Source of the DNA: Chitinophaga pinensis
GTDB lineage: Bacteria; Bacteroidota; Bacteroidia; Flavobacteriales_D; Crocinitomicaceae
Reading direction: 5' to 3'
Length of the DNA stretch: 64,000 bases
Assembly (NCBI GenBank): GCA_945863605.1
Contig: CAMAZP010000001.1
Span: forward strand, 1-64,000
Shown piece after piece: positions 26,896-35,682 of the stretch; within the stretch, counting starts at the first letter, position 1; every line of letters starts with the position of its first letter. Below the pieces are notes generated by a model. The model saw only the letters and a program-made list of their open reading frames with translations, was not told the DNA's origin and made no database searches. Made by a program: the position numbers and the translations under genes.

Positions 26896-27884
26896 GGAAT
26901 TAATTCCTCTACTAACGATTTGAACCTGGATAAAGTTACATATAACGATTCTGAACTAAAACCACCTGCAGCATACTTATGTCCGCCTCCTTCAAAATGT
27001 TTGGATGCGAATTCATTGACAAAGTAATTTCCTTTCGAACGAAATGAAATTTTTATTCCTTCTTTATGTTCCATAAAAAGCGCTGCAATCGACATTCCTT
27101 CGATGGATAAAATCACATTCACCAGGCCTTCAGTATCGCCTTTTTGGTAATTAAATCTGTTTAATTCATCTTGTGAAAGTGTAATTATTCCCATTGGAAG
27201 ATTAGGGATAATTTCAAGTTTCTCTGCAATTGCATAACCACGTAAACGCAAGCGATCCATAGTGTTGACATCGTAAATAGCTTCGTGGATTTTATAATGT
27301 TCCACTCCAATTTCTAACAATTTTGCAAGTGCTAAATGGGTGTTTTTATCAACAGAAGGGAAGCGAAAAGAACCTGTATCTGTAAGAATTCCTAGATAAA
27401 TTCCATTTCCAGCTGGAATGTTTAATTTGTCAATTAATTCTAATTCTGAGATACAATCAAAAATCAATTGTGCCGTCGAACAAACGGTTGGTCTAGAAAT
27501 CGTTAATTCGCAGAAATCTTCTGGGTTTGGATGGTGATCAATCATTACTTTCGTCCCTGAAAACAAGTCGAAAATTCCTTCCATGTTCCTTCCAACTCTA
27601 CTTTTGGCATTGTAATCTAAACAGAAAAGTAATTGATAATCATTCAATAAAGTGTTTACTTGTTCATCATTTTTGTCATAAATCAAATAATCGACATCTG
27701 ACAAAAAGGGTAGGAGAGAAGCGGAAGGTTCATCGGGGATGATAATTAAGACTTTCTTACCTAAATTTTTAACGAATTCGTACCAAGCAACAGAACTCCC
27801 GATAGCGTCACCATCGGGAGATTTATGTGTTGTAATTAAAATGGAATTATTGTTTTCTAAAAGTGATTGCAATTGTTGTATCAT
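26892..27884 (-). CDS. DHH/DHHA1 phosphoesterase, NrnA-like
   Basis: 330 residues. DHH domain: HKSPDGDAIGSS near residue 20, LDYN and the name-giving DHHPNPEDF near residue 117. The DHHA1 domain ends with the GGGHKYAAGG signature. NrnA-type enzymes degrade nanoRNAs and/or dephosphorylate pAp; other family members cleave cyclic dinucleotides, but no extra PAS or GGDEF-like part is present. Begins 9 bp after the stop codon of the thioredoxin-like gene and overlaps gldI by 4 bp. Confidence 0.92.
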   Translation of the reverse strand: MIQQLQSLLENNNSILITTHKSPDGDAIGSSVAWYEFVKNLGKKVLIIIPDEPSASLLPFLSDVDYLIYDKNDEQVNTLLNDYQLLFCLDYNAKSRVGRNMEGIFDLFSGTKVMIDHHPNPEDFCELTISRPTVCSTAQLIFDCISELELIDKLNIPAGNGIYLGILTDTGSFRFPSVDKNTHLALAKLLEIGVEHYKIHEAIYDVNTMDRLRLRGYAIAEKLEIIPNLPMGIITLSQDELNRFNYQKGDTEGLVNVILSIEGMSIAALFMEHKEGIKISFRSKGNYFVNEFASKHFEGGGHKYAAGGFSSESLYVTLSRFKSLVEELIP

Positions 27885-27893
27885 GCTGCGAAA

Positions 27894-29468
27894 TTACTCT
27901 TTCTTTTGCATCTGTTCGTCTTCCTCTGGATCTGGAGGAAATAATTTTGGCGCATCTGTTTTATTTTGTAAGCGATCTAAGATGTCTTCAATTTGAGAAA
28001 TTGAAACTCTTTTTGCAATTATTTTTTTGTCTTTATCTAAAATATATGCAATTGGAGTTGAAAATATATCATAAGTTGTTTGGTAGTTCAAAGATTCTAA
28101 AGTTGTAGGTTTTCCTTTTTCACCTGGATACATTGGCACTAATTTCTCTGGTTCTTTTTTTGCTAATTCATAGAGTTTATCGGTAACTGCGACATTGATA
28201 AAAGACATTTTGTTTTCTCTAATGAATTTTTTCCAACCTTCAAAGTCTTTACCAATAGCTTTTCCAACGGCATAAACTTCTACGTTTCTAGCTTTTAGTT
28301 TTTCGTCATATAAACGCGCTAATTTTGGTGTTGTTTTTTTACAATGACCGCATTCTGGATCCCAAAAATAAAGGATGGTATATTCTGCTTTTAAACTATA
28401 TAACTCGCGGTAAGTAACATCAGTGGTATCTCTCAAAATCAAGTTTGGAGGTCTAACACCCATCACCAAATTCAATTTGTTTTTTAAATTGTCACACAAT
28501 TCTGTGAATTTTTCTTCAGCAACCCAAAAAGCTGGATATTTTCCTTCAGCGTTTTTTGTACAGAAATAACGGTCAAGCATATACAAGTAAACTTTATCCA
28601 TTCCCATAATCTCGCTTTTACCGTAAGTTGAAGCAACCCATCCAACAACGTATTCAAACATTTTGGATTTTGGATTCAATCGATCTATAAAATCAAATGA
28701 ATGAGCAATAACCGTATCCCAATGTTGGATAATCATATTTTTACCAAAGTAATACTCCATTTTATTGTGGAACACAGGATTGTTAACCAATGCATCATCT
28801 TTTAAATCAACGTTATCCCAGTAGTGTTTTCTGTAATATTTATATTTGAAAGTTGAATCAGTTACAATACCTCGTTCATTTTTCGGTGGCTCGGGAATAT
28901 CAATTTCCATCGACATTTTGACGATTTTTGCCACCAACTTTCCTTGATTGTTATTGATCAATAATTTTTGATAGTCCTCCACTTCAGTATTTATTCCATC
29001 GATTTGGTCGGATAATCTTTTGTATTCTGGGTCTTTAGGATCTTGATTTTTTAATTTACTTCGTTCTTCAGCAAGTTTATTGATGTTCGATTTTTTGCCA
29101 CTAATAAAGTTCACATAAGGAATAAAAACGGAGTTCTCTACTGATTTTTTAACTTTCATCGTTGCCATGAAATCAGGACCTGTTGTTTCTAAATGAACGT
29201 CTTCGTTGTTGTAAACGAATTCAAAGTAACGCTGTCCTGGTAAATACAATCCAACAATACCTGGTTGTTGCTTTTTACCATCAAATACAACATCACCACC
29301 TTTCATTTCAGCAGTGTCGGCATAGTATAGTTTTTGTCCAAAATATTTGATCAAATAAACCGTGGTATCTTTTTGACCGTTTACTTTAATTCTGATTTTC
29401 TGACTTATAGCACTTAAAGAAATGCAAGTAATTACTAAGAATAGAACTTTATTTAATTGAATTTTCAT
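27894..29468 (-). CDS. Secreted DUF4369/DUF5106-type protein with TlpA-like thioredoxin domain
   Basis: 524 residues. Signal peptide VLFLVITCISLSAISQ; I chose the ATG at 29468 because it precedes this segment directly, whereas the longer frame to 29534 begins with unrelated residues. The N-terminal ~130 residues resemble DUF4369 (KDTTVYLIKYFGQKLYYAD), the middle is DUF5106-like helical, and the C-terminus is a thioredoxin fold with the active site WDPECGHCKKTTPKL (CGHC). Such proteins are periplasmic thiol-disulfide oxidoreductases in Bacteroidota. The charged tail (DPEEDEQMQKKE) is unusual. It precedes the nrnA-like gene by 9 bp. Confidence 0.85.
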   Translation of the reverse strand: MKIQLNKVLFLVITCISLSAISQKIRIKVNGQKDTTVYLIKYFGQKLYYADTAEMKGGDVVFDGKKQQPGIVGLYLPGQRYFEFVYNNEDVHLETTGPDFMATMKVKKSVENSVFIPYVNFISGKKSNINKLAEERSKLKNQDPKDPEYKRLSDQIDGINTEVEDYQKLLINNNQGKLVAKIVKMSMEIDIPEPPKNERGIVTDSTFKYKYYRKHYWDNVDLKDDALVNNPVFHNKMEYYFGKNMIIQHWDTVIAHSFDFIDRLNPKSKMFEYVVGWVASTYGKSEIMGMDKVYLYMLDRYFCTKNAEGKYPAFWVAEEKFTELCDNLKNKLNLVMGVRPPNLILRDTTDVTYRELYSLKAEYTILYFWDPECGHCKKTTPKLARLYDEKLKARNVEVYAVGKAIGKDFEGWKKFIRENKMSFINVAVTDKLYELAKKEPEKLVPMYPGEKGKPTTLESLNYQTTYDIFSTPIAYILDKDKKIIAKRVSISQIEDILDRLQNKTDAPKLFPPDPEEDEQMQKKE

Positions 29469-29546
29469 GGGATTAAACGTGTTTATTTGATACGAATTTG
29501 ATTTAAATTTAACAGAAAACAAAAAAATTAACATTTCTTTAACCTC

Positions 29547-30728
29547 TTATTTGTTATGAAGCGAGAGCACGCCTTTGTTTGCAGTTATTAAGCTTGATAT
29601 AGCGAAAATGAATAAACTTAAAGCCAAAGTAATAAACGAAATCCAAGAAATAGATTGGTTGAGATTGATTCCTCCAGTTTTAAAGATTTCGTCCACTATA
29701 ATTTTTAGTCCAATAAAAGACAAAAATCCTAAGGATGCAATTATCACAAAAAGCTTTAAGAAATAAAGGAAGAAGGCGTTGATTAGTCCTTTTGGTGCGT
29801 ACCCCAAGCGAAGTAATGTTCGAATTTCATATTTATTATTTGTCATTAAAAGTTGTAAATATTGAATCAAAACCAAGCCTGAAAGCAAAACTGCAATAAC
29901 TGAAATCCCAGAGATAACACCGAAAAGTGTTCCTACAATGCTTTTTAGACGACTGACAACTACTTGCGAATTTCTTGATTCTAAGCCATGTTCATCCATG
30001 TACGCTTCCAATTTACCAAATTCTCCTTCTTTTCCTGCAATCATCACTTGTGTAATATTTGCTTCGGAACCATCCGAAAAATTAGCATTGGCATAGTCCA
30101 TAAATTCTTCAGGTACCAACAGCGCTGGAATTTCATTCGTAAAACCAATAATTTTCGAATCGACCCATTCTTCTTTTTGACCGTTGGAAATTCGCAACCT
30201 GAATTTAATATCCAAAGCGAGTTCATCTGAAATTTGAGGAATTCCGCTAGCACTCATAAAGGTATTGAGCATAACGATAAAATCGCGCGGCATAATGATT
30301 GGAACAAAACTATCACCCTCTTTCCATTTCCATCTATCCGATTTGACATCTAAGAATTTTTTGTCAACCGCTTGAATGAAAACATCCGTTTTAAAAGGTG
30401 GAATTCTTTTTTCATTGAGCTCTAACCAAACCCGAAAATTATTACTCACAACAGCTTGTACATCATCGATGAAAGGTTCTTTTTTCATTTGCTCAATTTC
30501 TTCTAACTCAAAATCGGTTTTGGTTAAATTCAGTGTACTTGAACTGGTAACTTTTCGTTGAATTACTAAAATATTTGCGCCAATAATCTCGGTATCTTTT
30601 CCAAATTCACTTACGCGAAGCAAGTAATGAACCGATGTGACAAGAAAAGTAATTCCAATAAAAACGCCAAGCAGCGCAATGTATAATTGCTTTTTATCTT
30701 GATGATTGAATAATAGTTTTCGGATCAT
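29547..30728 (-). CDS. ABC transporter permease, FtsX/MacB-like
   Basis: 393 residues. One N-terminal helix (YIALLGVFIGITFLVTSVHY), a large extracytoplasmic domain of ~220 residues, then three C-terminal helices (IVGTLFGVISGISVIAVLLS, FFLYFLKLFVIIASLGFLSF, and a last one near residue 370). This is the FtsX/MacB topology. It pairs with the ATPase gene immediately upstream (3 bp spacing). These transporters act as mechanotransmitters or exporters of lipoproteins or peptides; which is unknown. Confidence 0.87.
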   Translation of the reverse strand: MIRKLLFNHQDKKQLYIALLGVFIGITFLVTSVHYLLRVSEFGKDTEIIGANILVIQRKVTSSSTLNLTKTDFELEEIEQMKKEPFIDDVQAVVSNNFRVWLELNEKRIPPFKTDVFIQAVDKKFLDVKSDRWKWKEGDSFVPIIMPRDFIVMLNTFMSASGIPQISDELALDIKFRLRISNGQKEEWVDSKIIGFTNEIPALLVPEEFMDYANANFSDGSEANITQVMIAGKEGEFGKLEAYMDEHGLESRNSQVVVSRLKSIVGTLFGVISGISVIAVLLSGLVLIQYLQLLMTNNKYEIRTLLRLGYAPKGLINAFFLYFLKLFVIIASLGFLSFIGLKIIVDEIFKTGGINLNQSISWISFITLALSLFIFAISSLITANKGVLSLHNK

Positions 30729-30731
30729 TTC

Positions 30732-31373
30732 TTAAAGTTTTATTTCTCTGTTAAATGATACGGCTTCAGTTGAATTTAAAGTTGTCAAGATAAATCCTGC
30801 CTTTAATTCATCACATCTTTTATTGATTAATTGCATACATTTTGATGCATTTTCAATATCTAAATGGGAGAAAGGTTCGTCTAAAATAATCCATTCAAAA
30901 GGTTGTAAAAGCGATCGAATTATTGCAACGCGTTGTAATTGTCCCATCGAAAGAATGGCGCATTTTTGATTCCATTTGTCTGCTAAACCTACAAAATCAA
31001 GATAATATTTCGCTTTTTCGCTGTCGAAATTTCCAGTTAATGATGCCTTTAATTGAAGATTGTCTTCGACAGTAAGTTGGGAGAATAGTTGTAAATCTTG
31101 AAAAACGACAGCCAGTTTTTGCTGACGAATTTCAGTCCATTTTTCAATCGAGAAATCCTTTATTGATTGATTGTCAAATGAAATAGTTCCTTTGAAATCT
31201 GTGCGTAATCCATAAGTGAAATGGGTAAAAGTTGTTTTTCCTTTTCCACTCGATGCATTCAAAAGTACACGTTCTCCTTTTGATAGTGTCCAAGAATTCC
31301 CCCAAAAACTGGTGGAATCGAAGGTCAAACTAGCGAAAGGTTCTGGTATAACATTTTCAAATTTCAATTCCAT
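30732..31373 (-). CDS. ABC transporter ATPase with atypical Walker A
   Basis: 213 residues, partner of the FtsX-like permease. Q-loop LAVVFQDLQLF, signature LSMGQLQRVAIIRSLL and Walker B WIILDEPFSHLD are present. The Walker A reads NASSGKGKTTF: Ala replaces the first Gly of GxxxxGKT, while GKT itself is kept. The signature has Met for the second Gly (LSMGQ). These changes may be tolerated, but activity should not be taken for granted. No switch-His phrase is obvious at the C-terminus (TLNST where TH is common). Confidence 0.85.
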   Translation of the reverse strand: MELKFENVIPEPFASLTFDSTSFWGNSWTLSKGERVLLNASSGKGKTTFTHFTYGLRTDFKGTISFDNQSIKDFSIEKWTEIRQQKLAVVFQDLQLFSQLTVEDNLQLKASLTGNFDSEKAKYYLDFVGLADKWNQKCAILSMGQLQRVAIIRSLLQPFEWIILDEPFSHLDIENASKCMQLINKRCDELKAGFILTTLNSTEAVSFNREIKL

Positions 31374-31454
31374 TTCTATCGATTTTGTGGTGTAATTTCA
31401 AGAATCATTCCACAAAAGAAATATTTAATTTTTAAATGGAAGTGAATTTAGTTT

Positions 31455-31730
31455 TTAAAACAAATCTGAATGACTGCCCGTTCTAGTAAGGGATATTAAT
31501 TTGATTTCTTCGTCCTGCTTCCAAATCAAAAGCCAATCGGGCTGAATGTGACATTCCCAGAGACCTTTGTAATTGCCTTTAAGAATATGCGGTTTGAATT
31601 TAGGTGGTAGCTTACCTGTTGCTTCAAGTTGAATGACAACTTCTTTGAATAAATTAAAATCTAAACCTCTCTTTTTAGCTAGTTTGATATCTTTTTTGAT
31701 TTTTCCAGTATATTCAATTTCATAGCTCAT
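31455..31730 (-). CDS. YafQ-like type II toxin (RelE/ParE superfamily mRNA interferase)
   Basis: 91 residues. The family pattern is clear: IEYTGKIKKDIKLAKKRGLD, KFKPHILKGNYKG, WECHIQPDWLLIWKQ, SLTRTGSHSDLF. Catalytic His candidates of YafQ (HILKGNYKG, ECHIQPDW, and the C-terminal SHSDLF) are all kept. It would cut mRNA on the ribosome and be neutralised by the upstream antitoxin. The start overlaps the antitoxin stop by 4 bp. Confidence 0.9.
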   Translation of the reverse strand: MSYEIEYTGKIKKDIKLAKKRGLDFNLFKEVVIQLEATGKLPPKFKPHILKGNYKGLWECHIQPDWLLIWKQDEEIKLISLTRTGSHSDLF

Positions 31731-31936
31731 AAACCTAATTCTTTGAATAAATCTTTGGTGTTTTTTACTTTAAAAGTTCTTCCAGCCTCAACATCCTCAA
31801 TCGCTTTGATTGTTTCAGCGTTAAACGTACGAACGACTTCCACACCTTTTTTATCTGCAGCCGTGATTTTTATCAAGTCAAGGATAACTTTTCCCATTTT
31901 GGAATTTTCGTTGATTCTTAGTGTTATCGTTTGCAT
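31727..31936 (-). CDS. Antitoxin of the YafQ-like module
   Basis: 69 residues, starts with TITLRINENSKMGKVILDLI, an N-terminal ribbon/helix reminiscent of RelB/DinJ or a small Phd-like antitoxin, followed by a C-terminal toxin-wrapping stretch (EDVEAGRTFKVKN). The family name is uncertain; the role comes from size and position ahead of the toxin with a 4-bp overlap. The operon has its own -7 box at 31955-31962 and probably represses itself, as is usual. Confidence 0.8.
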   Translation of the reverse strand: MQTITLRINENSKMGKVILDLIKITAADKKGVEVVRTFNAETIKAIEDVEAGRTFKVKNTKDLFKELGL

Positions 31937-31954
31937 AATTCAATAGATTTAAAA

Positions 31955-31962
31955 CAAAGTTA
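31955..31962 (-). promoter_or_regulatory. -7 box (TAACTTTG) of the toxin-antitoxin operon
   Basis: TAACTTTG on the minus strand, ending 18 nt before the antitoxin ATG. Confidence 0.5.
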
Positions 31963-32070
31963 AGGAATCTGACTTAAACTGAAAATTGATTTTATGTAAT
32001 TATTTGGTAAAATATGGTAGAGCTACCTTATAATCTCGTTACTGTATGGATGAATTACGATTCAAAAGAC

Positions 32071-32829
32071 TTACAGATTTTCCTTTTCGAAATTCAAAGG
32101 AGAAAATTTGTAGCTTTTGACCGTCACAAAGGAAGTTTTTCCGATTTTTCGTTGAATAGAACGGTCGAATAAATTCAAGTGTTTTTTGATGCGTTCTTTG
32201 AAAATCGAGACATAAAAACAAGAAGCAACAAGATAAGAACCTTGTAAACTTGGATGAGCCCCATCTCGATGATACAGTTTACTTTTCTTTTCTGTCACTC
32301 GTACTTTTTTCCAAGCTAATCCAACCGGTACAACCGGAATATTGTAATTGGTACTCAAGAATTCGTAGCCATTTTTTACGTTTTTAGTCATTTCAAAGTA
32401 GCTTTTTTCACCGTAACCTTTTTGATAAGCCCAAGTCATAAAGAACAAAATTTTTGTCTGTTTGGAATTTGATTTTACTGCTCCAATTAACTTCTCAAGT
32501 CCAGGAATTGTTTTTGTTTTAAACGTAACAGAGTCTTTAATCATATCGCGACTTGAACCTTGTAAAATGACGTAATCCCATTTTTTCCAAGCAATTGCTT
32601 TGTACAAATTCTGTCTTTTTGAATGTCTGTAAAAGGAAGTCATTCCTTTTGTGTTAGAGTAAACTTTCAACGATTTACCATTTAACCTTGCCAATTTTTC
32701 AAAGATTTTTGGCATATGATTACGGTAAGTATAGCTGTTGCCAATAAATAGTATATTAATTTCTTTTTTCGCTGTTGCTTGAAAAAACAACAATATTGAA
32801 ATTGAAAATAATATTATCCATTGCTTCAT
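32071..32829 (-). CDS. Secreted SGNH/DUF4886-like hydrolase in the gldFG operon
   Basis: 252 residues. Signal peptide ISILLFFQATA. Block I LFIGNSYTYRNHMP with the nucleophile Ser, then WDYVILQGSSRDM, and the Asp/His block RDGAHPSLQGSYL: the full SGNH triad. It is the shorter paralogue of 13233-14483, without PKD or C-terminal domains, so it probably stays in the periplasm or outer membrane. It lies 3 bp after the DUF4340 gene and shares its orientation with gldF and gldG. The tail (QRKIGKTSFVTVK...) is basic. A role in ester removal from a surface glycan is a guess. Confidence 0.82.
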   Translation of the reverse strand: MKQWIILFSISILLFFQATAKKEINILFIGNSYTYRNHMPKIFEKLARLNGKSLKVYSNTKGMTSFYRHSKRQNLYKAIAWKKWDYVILQGSSRDMIKDSVTFKTKTIPGLEKLIGAVKSNSKQTKILFFMTWAYQKGYGEKSYFEMTKNVKNGYEFLSTNYNIPVVPVGLAWKKVRVTEKKSKLYHRDGAHPSLQGSYLVASCFYVSIFKERIKKHLNLFDRSIQRKIGKTSFVTVKSYKFSPLNFEKENL

Positions 32830-32832
32830 CTT

Positions 32833-33867
32833 TTACTTGGCTTTTGGAAATGATTCTTCCATCGCAGGAAAATAAACGTGCCCTAAAATTAATGGATTAA
32901 ATGTGAAATATTGACATTTAACTAATTCACCACTTGGCAACTGACACCAAAACTTGTTCATATCCATATTTACAAGTTCTCCAAACTCATTGCGCTGCGG
33001 TTCTTCAGATGGTATTTTGAACATACGTAGTTTATGTACTTTTCTCTTTGTCTCCTTAACCGTTAAAACACAAAAAGGAGTTGTTTTTTTTATACTATCC
33101 ACTTGGTTCGCTTTCAATTCATAGTTGGCATTATCAAAATGTATTTTGCGATAGCTTTGTAAATATCTAAATACATTGGAGGTATCAATTGAAGAAAGTT
33201 TCTTGCCATTTTGCGTCACTTTGAAGCGACTTCCATTCTGTTGAATCGCAAAACTTCGATATTTTTCCTTCGGGAATTTAACATCAACGGAGGCAATTTC
33301 ATCCATATCTAGACTAAAAATATTGGTGCAAATCCATTTTCGTGGGTCAGCAAAAAAGCGTGGTTCTATCACACCGTACATTCCTGAAACACTCATCATC
33401 ACAGGATAATCACTTTTCCCATCTTCAGCAGTTTCTAACAACATAATTTGCCCCAAATGATCTTGTGCTGCAGGACCTATGTACCACGTTTTTGTCCATT
33501 CACCCTCTTCAAAAATCTCTACTTTCGTAAAACTAGTGGACATTAAATCAACAAATTTTTGTTGCGATTTTTCGGGCAAATAACCTTTTAATGTAATTTT
33601 TGCAAAAGCATCCAAAATCAAAGAAACACTAGATTGAGTAATGCATCCACCTTTTGCATCTGTCCATTCTTTTCCTTTTCTAACGATTTCAAAGCGATTG
33701 GAAAAAGCATCAGAAATGATGATTCGGTCAACATTGTTAGTGTCTTTAACCGCAAATTCAATTAACTCAGAATCGGAATGTCCATCACCAGAAATTAGTT
33801 TTTTAGTGTACCAACCTAAAGCTAATAGACCAATAATTGCAAGGATAAGAAAGATTATTTTTTTCAT
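32833..33867 (-). CDS. DUF4340 domain protein linked to GldFG
   Basis: 344 residues with one N-terminal membrane anchor (IFLILAIIGLLALGWYT). The rest is a predicted periplasmic beta-rich region (ESKQ... IVRKGKEWTDAKGGCITQSS, WYIGPAAQDHLGQIML). DUF4340 proteins commonly follow GldG-type ABC components; the function is unknown. It directly abuts gldG (stop codon and start codon separated by no bases) and is followed by the SGNH gene. Confidence 0.85.
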   Translation of the reverse strand: MKKIIFLILAIIGLLALGWYTKKLISGDGHSDSELIEFAVKDTNNVDRIIISDAFSNRFEIVRKGKEWTDAKGGCITQSSVSLILDAFAKITLKGYLPEKSQQKFVDLMSTSFTKVEIFEEGEWTKTWYIGPAAQDHLGQIMLLETAEDGKSDYPVMMSVSGMYGVIEPRFFADPRKWICTNIFSLDMDEIASVDVKFPKEKYRSFAIQQNGSRFKVTQNGKKLSSIDTSNVFRYLQSYRKIHFDNANYELKANQVDSIKKTTPFCVLTVKETKRKVHKLRMFKIPSEEPQRNEFGELVNMDMNKFWCQLPSGELVKCQYFTFNPLILGHVYFPAMEESFPKAK

Positions 33868-35679
33868 TTAAAGCTCTTTGTATTTATTGAGTTGTGCATA
33901 TTTTCTTCTTCTTAAATAATTCAAAATAAACGCCATAAGTAAAACAATTCCTATTGGAAGCAATAGATTTACTGTTTTGTAAAAGCCCGCGAATGTTTTG
34001 ATTTTTTCTTTATCAATTTCTTTAATATCAATTTGTCGACTACGAACATCCAAAACGGAATTATCTCCCATCATATAATCGACAATATTTTGAAAAAACT
34101 CTTGATTACCAAAGTAAAGCGGCACATTTCTTTCAGCTAGTTCAGGTTCCATTTTCATATCGTTAATTTGATTTGGGCGATATAAATAACCATTTCCTTT
34201 TGGATTCGGAATTGAGTCATATCTATTAGCTATAAAACGACCATTTCCTACCACTAGTACTTTGCCCTCATTCGTACTTTTTGCTTTATACTTCGAGTTA
34301 GGATTATTTGCAAACTCTCCCACTAAACGATTTTGGAAATGCGATTTAAAGAATCCCTCAGCCAAACCAGCTATACAAATTTTGTTCACTTCATCAGTTG
34401 GATTCGCTACTAATTCTGGATTATTTCCGTAAGAAAGTGGCAGAGACAAACTTACCAAAGGCGCTAAACCTGTTTTATTAGCGTTTGTCGAAGAAGTTAA
34501 AATTGGAGTTAAAGCCACTTTTTCTTGCTTGATAAATTGGATTTCATTGGTGAATTTCAAGGAAACTGGCTCAATGTTTTTGGTCATTGGATGAATTGTA
34601 GGCGTTGCCAACACGTGGAAAAACCAAGGAATAAATGTTTGATCGGAATAAGGAATCACTTTTGGCGCACAATTGACATCCAAAACATAATTCTCATTTA
34701 CTTTAAGACCATAATCAAATAGCATATTTTCTAATTTCAAATTTTTGCGCATTGTGTGCGTTACTCCTCTTACCATTAAAGAATCCTCATTCAGATACAA
34801 TGTATTCATAAAACACATTAGCTTTCCTCCTCGCATTACAAATTGGTCAATGAGGTATAAATCTTTGTTTGAAAAAGAAGCTTGCGGATCAGCAATAATT
34901 AAACCATCTACATCTGTTAATGCTGAAATAGAATCGTTTAAACGTACATCAGTGATCGCATAATAGGGCGCAAGTAGAGAACGGGCGCGAAGGGTTTGAT
35001 TTGGATTTAATTCTCCGTGACCTTGAAGAAAAGCGATGCGTTGTTTCTCTTTTTGAACCAGTTTACGCATGTTGGAAACGATATTATATTCCAAATTATT
35101 CAGTGCATTTTCAATAATATCGGTCATTCCCTCTAATTGGTATGGGCGACCTGGTTTTGATCCTGGAAGAAATTGAACAACTTGTTCTTTCACAATTCCA
35201 TTTATTGAGTAAGACATTTTAGCACCTGGCCACAACATCATTTGGCGTTGTTCACCATCTTTTTTATAGATGATTTCAAGTGGCAAAATTCCACGAGCTT
35301 GGTCGTACAACTGAATAAACAATTCTTGTTGGTCTTCTTTGGAACCATTTTGTGGATTGATAAAATTAAATTCAATTCTATTTCCAGCGATGGATTTAAA
35401 ATCATTTAATTTATCTTTCAATGAATTTTGAAAATTTTGGATTTCAGCAGGAAGATTACCTTCTAGATAAACCTGAATACTGATCCTGTTTTCAAATTTA
35501 GATTTGTCATTTAGAAATAATTCTGTTCCAGGCGCCAAAGAATAACGTTGATCCTTCGTCATATCGATTCTAAAATAAAGATAAGAACCGATTGTATTGA
35601 TTAAAACAGCAGCTACGACAATGATTATCAATACTGTCCAATTAAATAAACCTTTAAATAGTTTTGAATTTTTCAACAT
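33868..35679 (-). CDS. gldG: Gliding motility ABC transporter component GldG
   Basis: 603 residues. N-terminal helix (WTVLIIIVVAAVLINTIGSY), a long extracytoplasmic domain (IDMTKDQRYSLAPGTELFL; FLQGHGELNP; YGLKVNENYVLDVNCA) and a C-terminal helix (LLPIGIVLLMAFILNYLRRR). This is the GldG pattern. GldA-GldF-GldG form an ABC complex needed for gliding in Flavobacterium johnsoniae, though not all gliders use it. gldA is not in the window. Three bp after gldF. Confidence 0.92.
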   Translation of the reverse strand: MLKNSKLFKGLFNWTVLIIIVVAAVLINTIGSYLYFRIDMTKDQRYSLAPGTELFLNDKSKFENRISIQVYLEGNLPAEIQNFQNSLKDKLNDFKSIAGNRIEFNFINPQNGSKEDQQELFIQLYDQARGILPLEIIYKKDGEQRQMMLWPGAKMSYSINGIVKEQVVQFLPGSKPGRPYQLEGMTDIIENALNNLEYNIVSNMRKLVQKEKQRIAFLQGHGELNPNQTLRARSLLAPYYAITDVRLNDSISALTDVDGLIIADPQASFSNKDLYLIDQFVMRGGKLMCFMNTLYLNEDSLMVRGVTHTMRKNLKLENMLFDYGLKVNENYVLDVNCAPKVIPYSDQTFIPWFFHVLATPTIHPMTKNIEPVSLKFTNEIQFIKQEKVALTPILTSSTNANKTGLAPLVSLSLPLSYGNNPELVANPTDEVNKICIAGLAEGFFKSHFQNRLVGEFANNPNSKYKAKSTNEGKVLVVGNGRFIANRYDSIPNPKGNGYLYRPNQINDMKMEPELAERNVPLYFGNQEFFQNIVDYMMGDNSVLDVRSRQIDIKEIDKEKIKTFAGFYKTVNLLLPIGIVLLMAFILNYLRRRKYAQLNKYKEL

Positions 35680-35682
35680 CGC

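Noticed and set aside
29469-29534. Longer start for the thioredoxin-like protein
   Set aside because: Signal peptide begins right after the ATG at 29468; the added part is not homologous.
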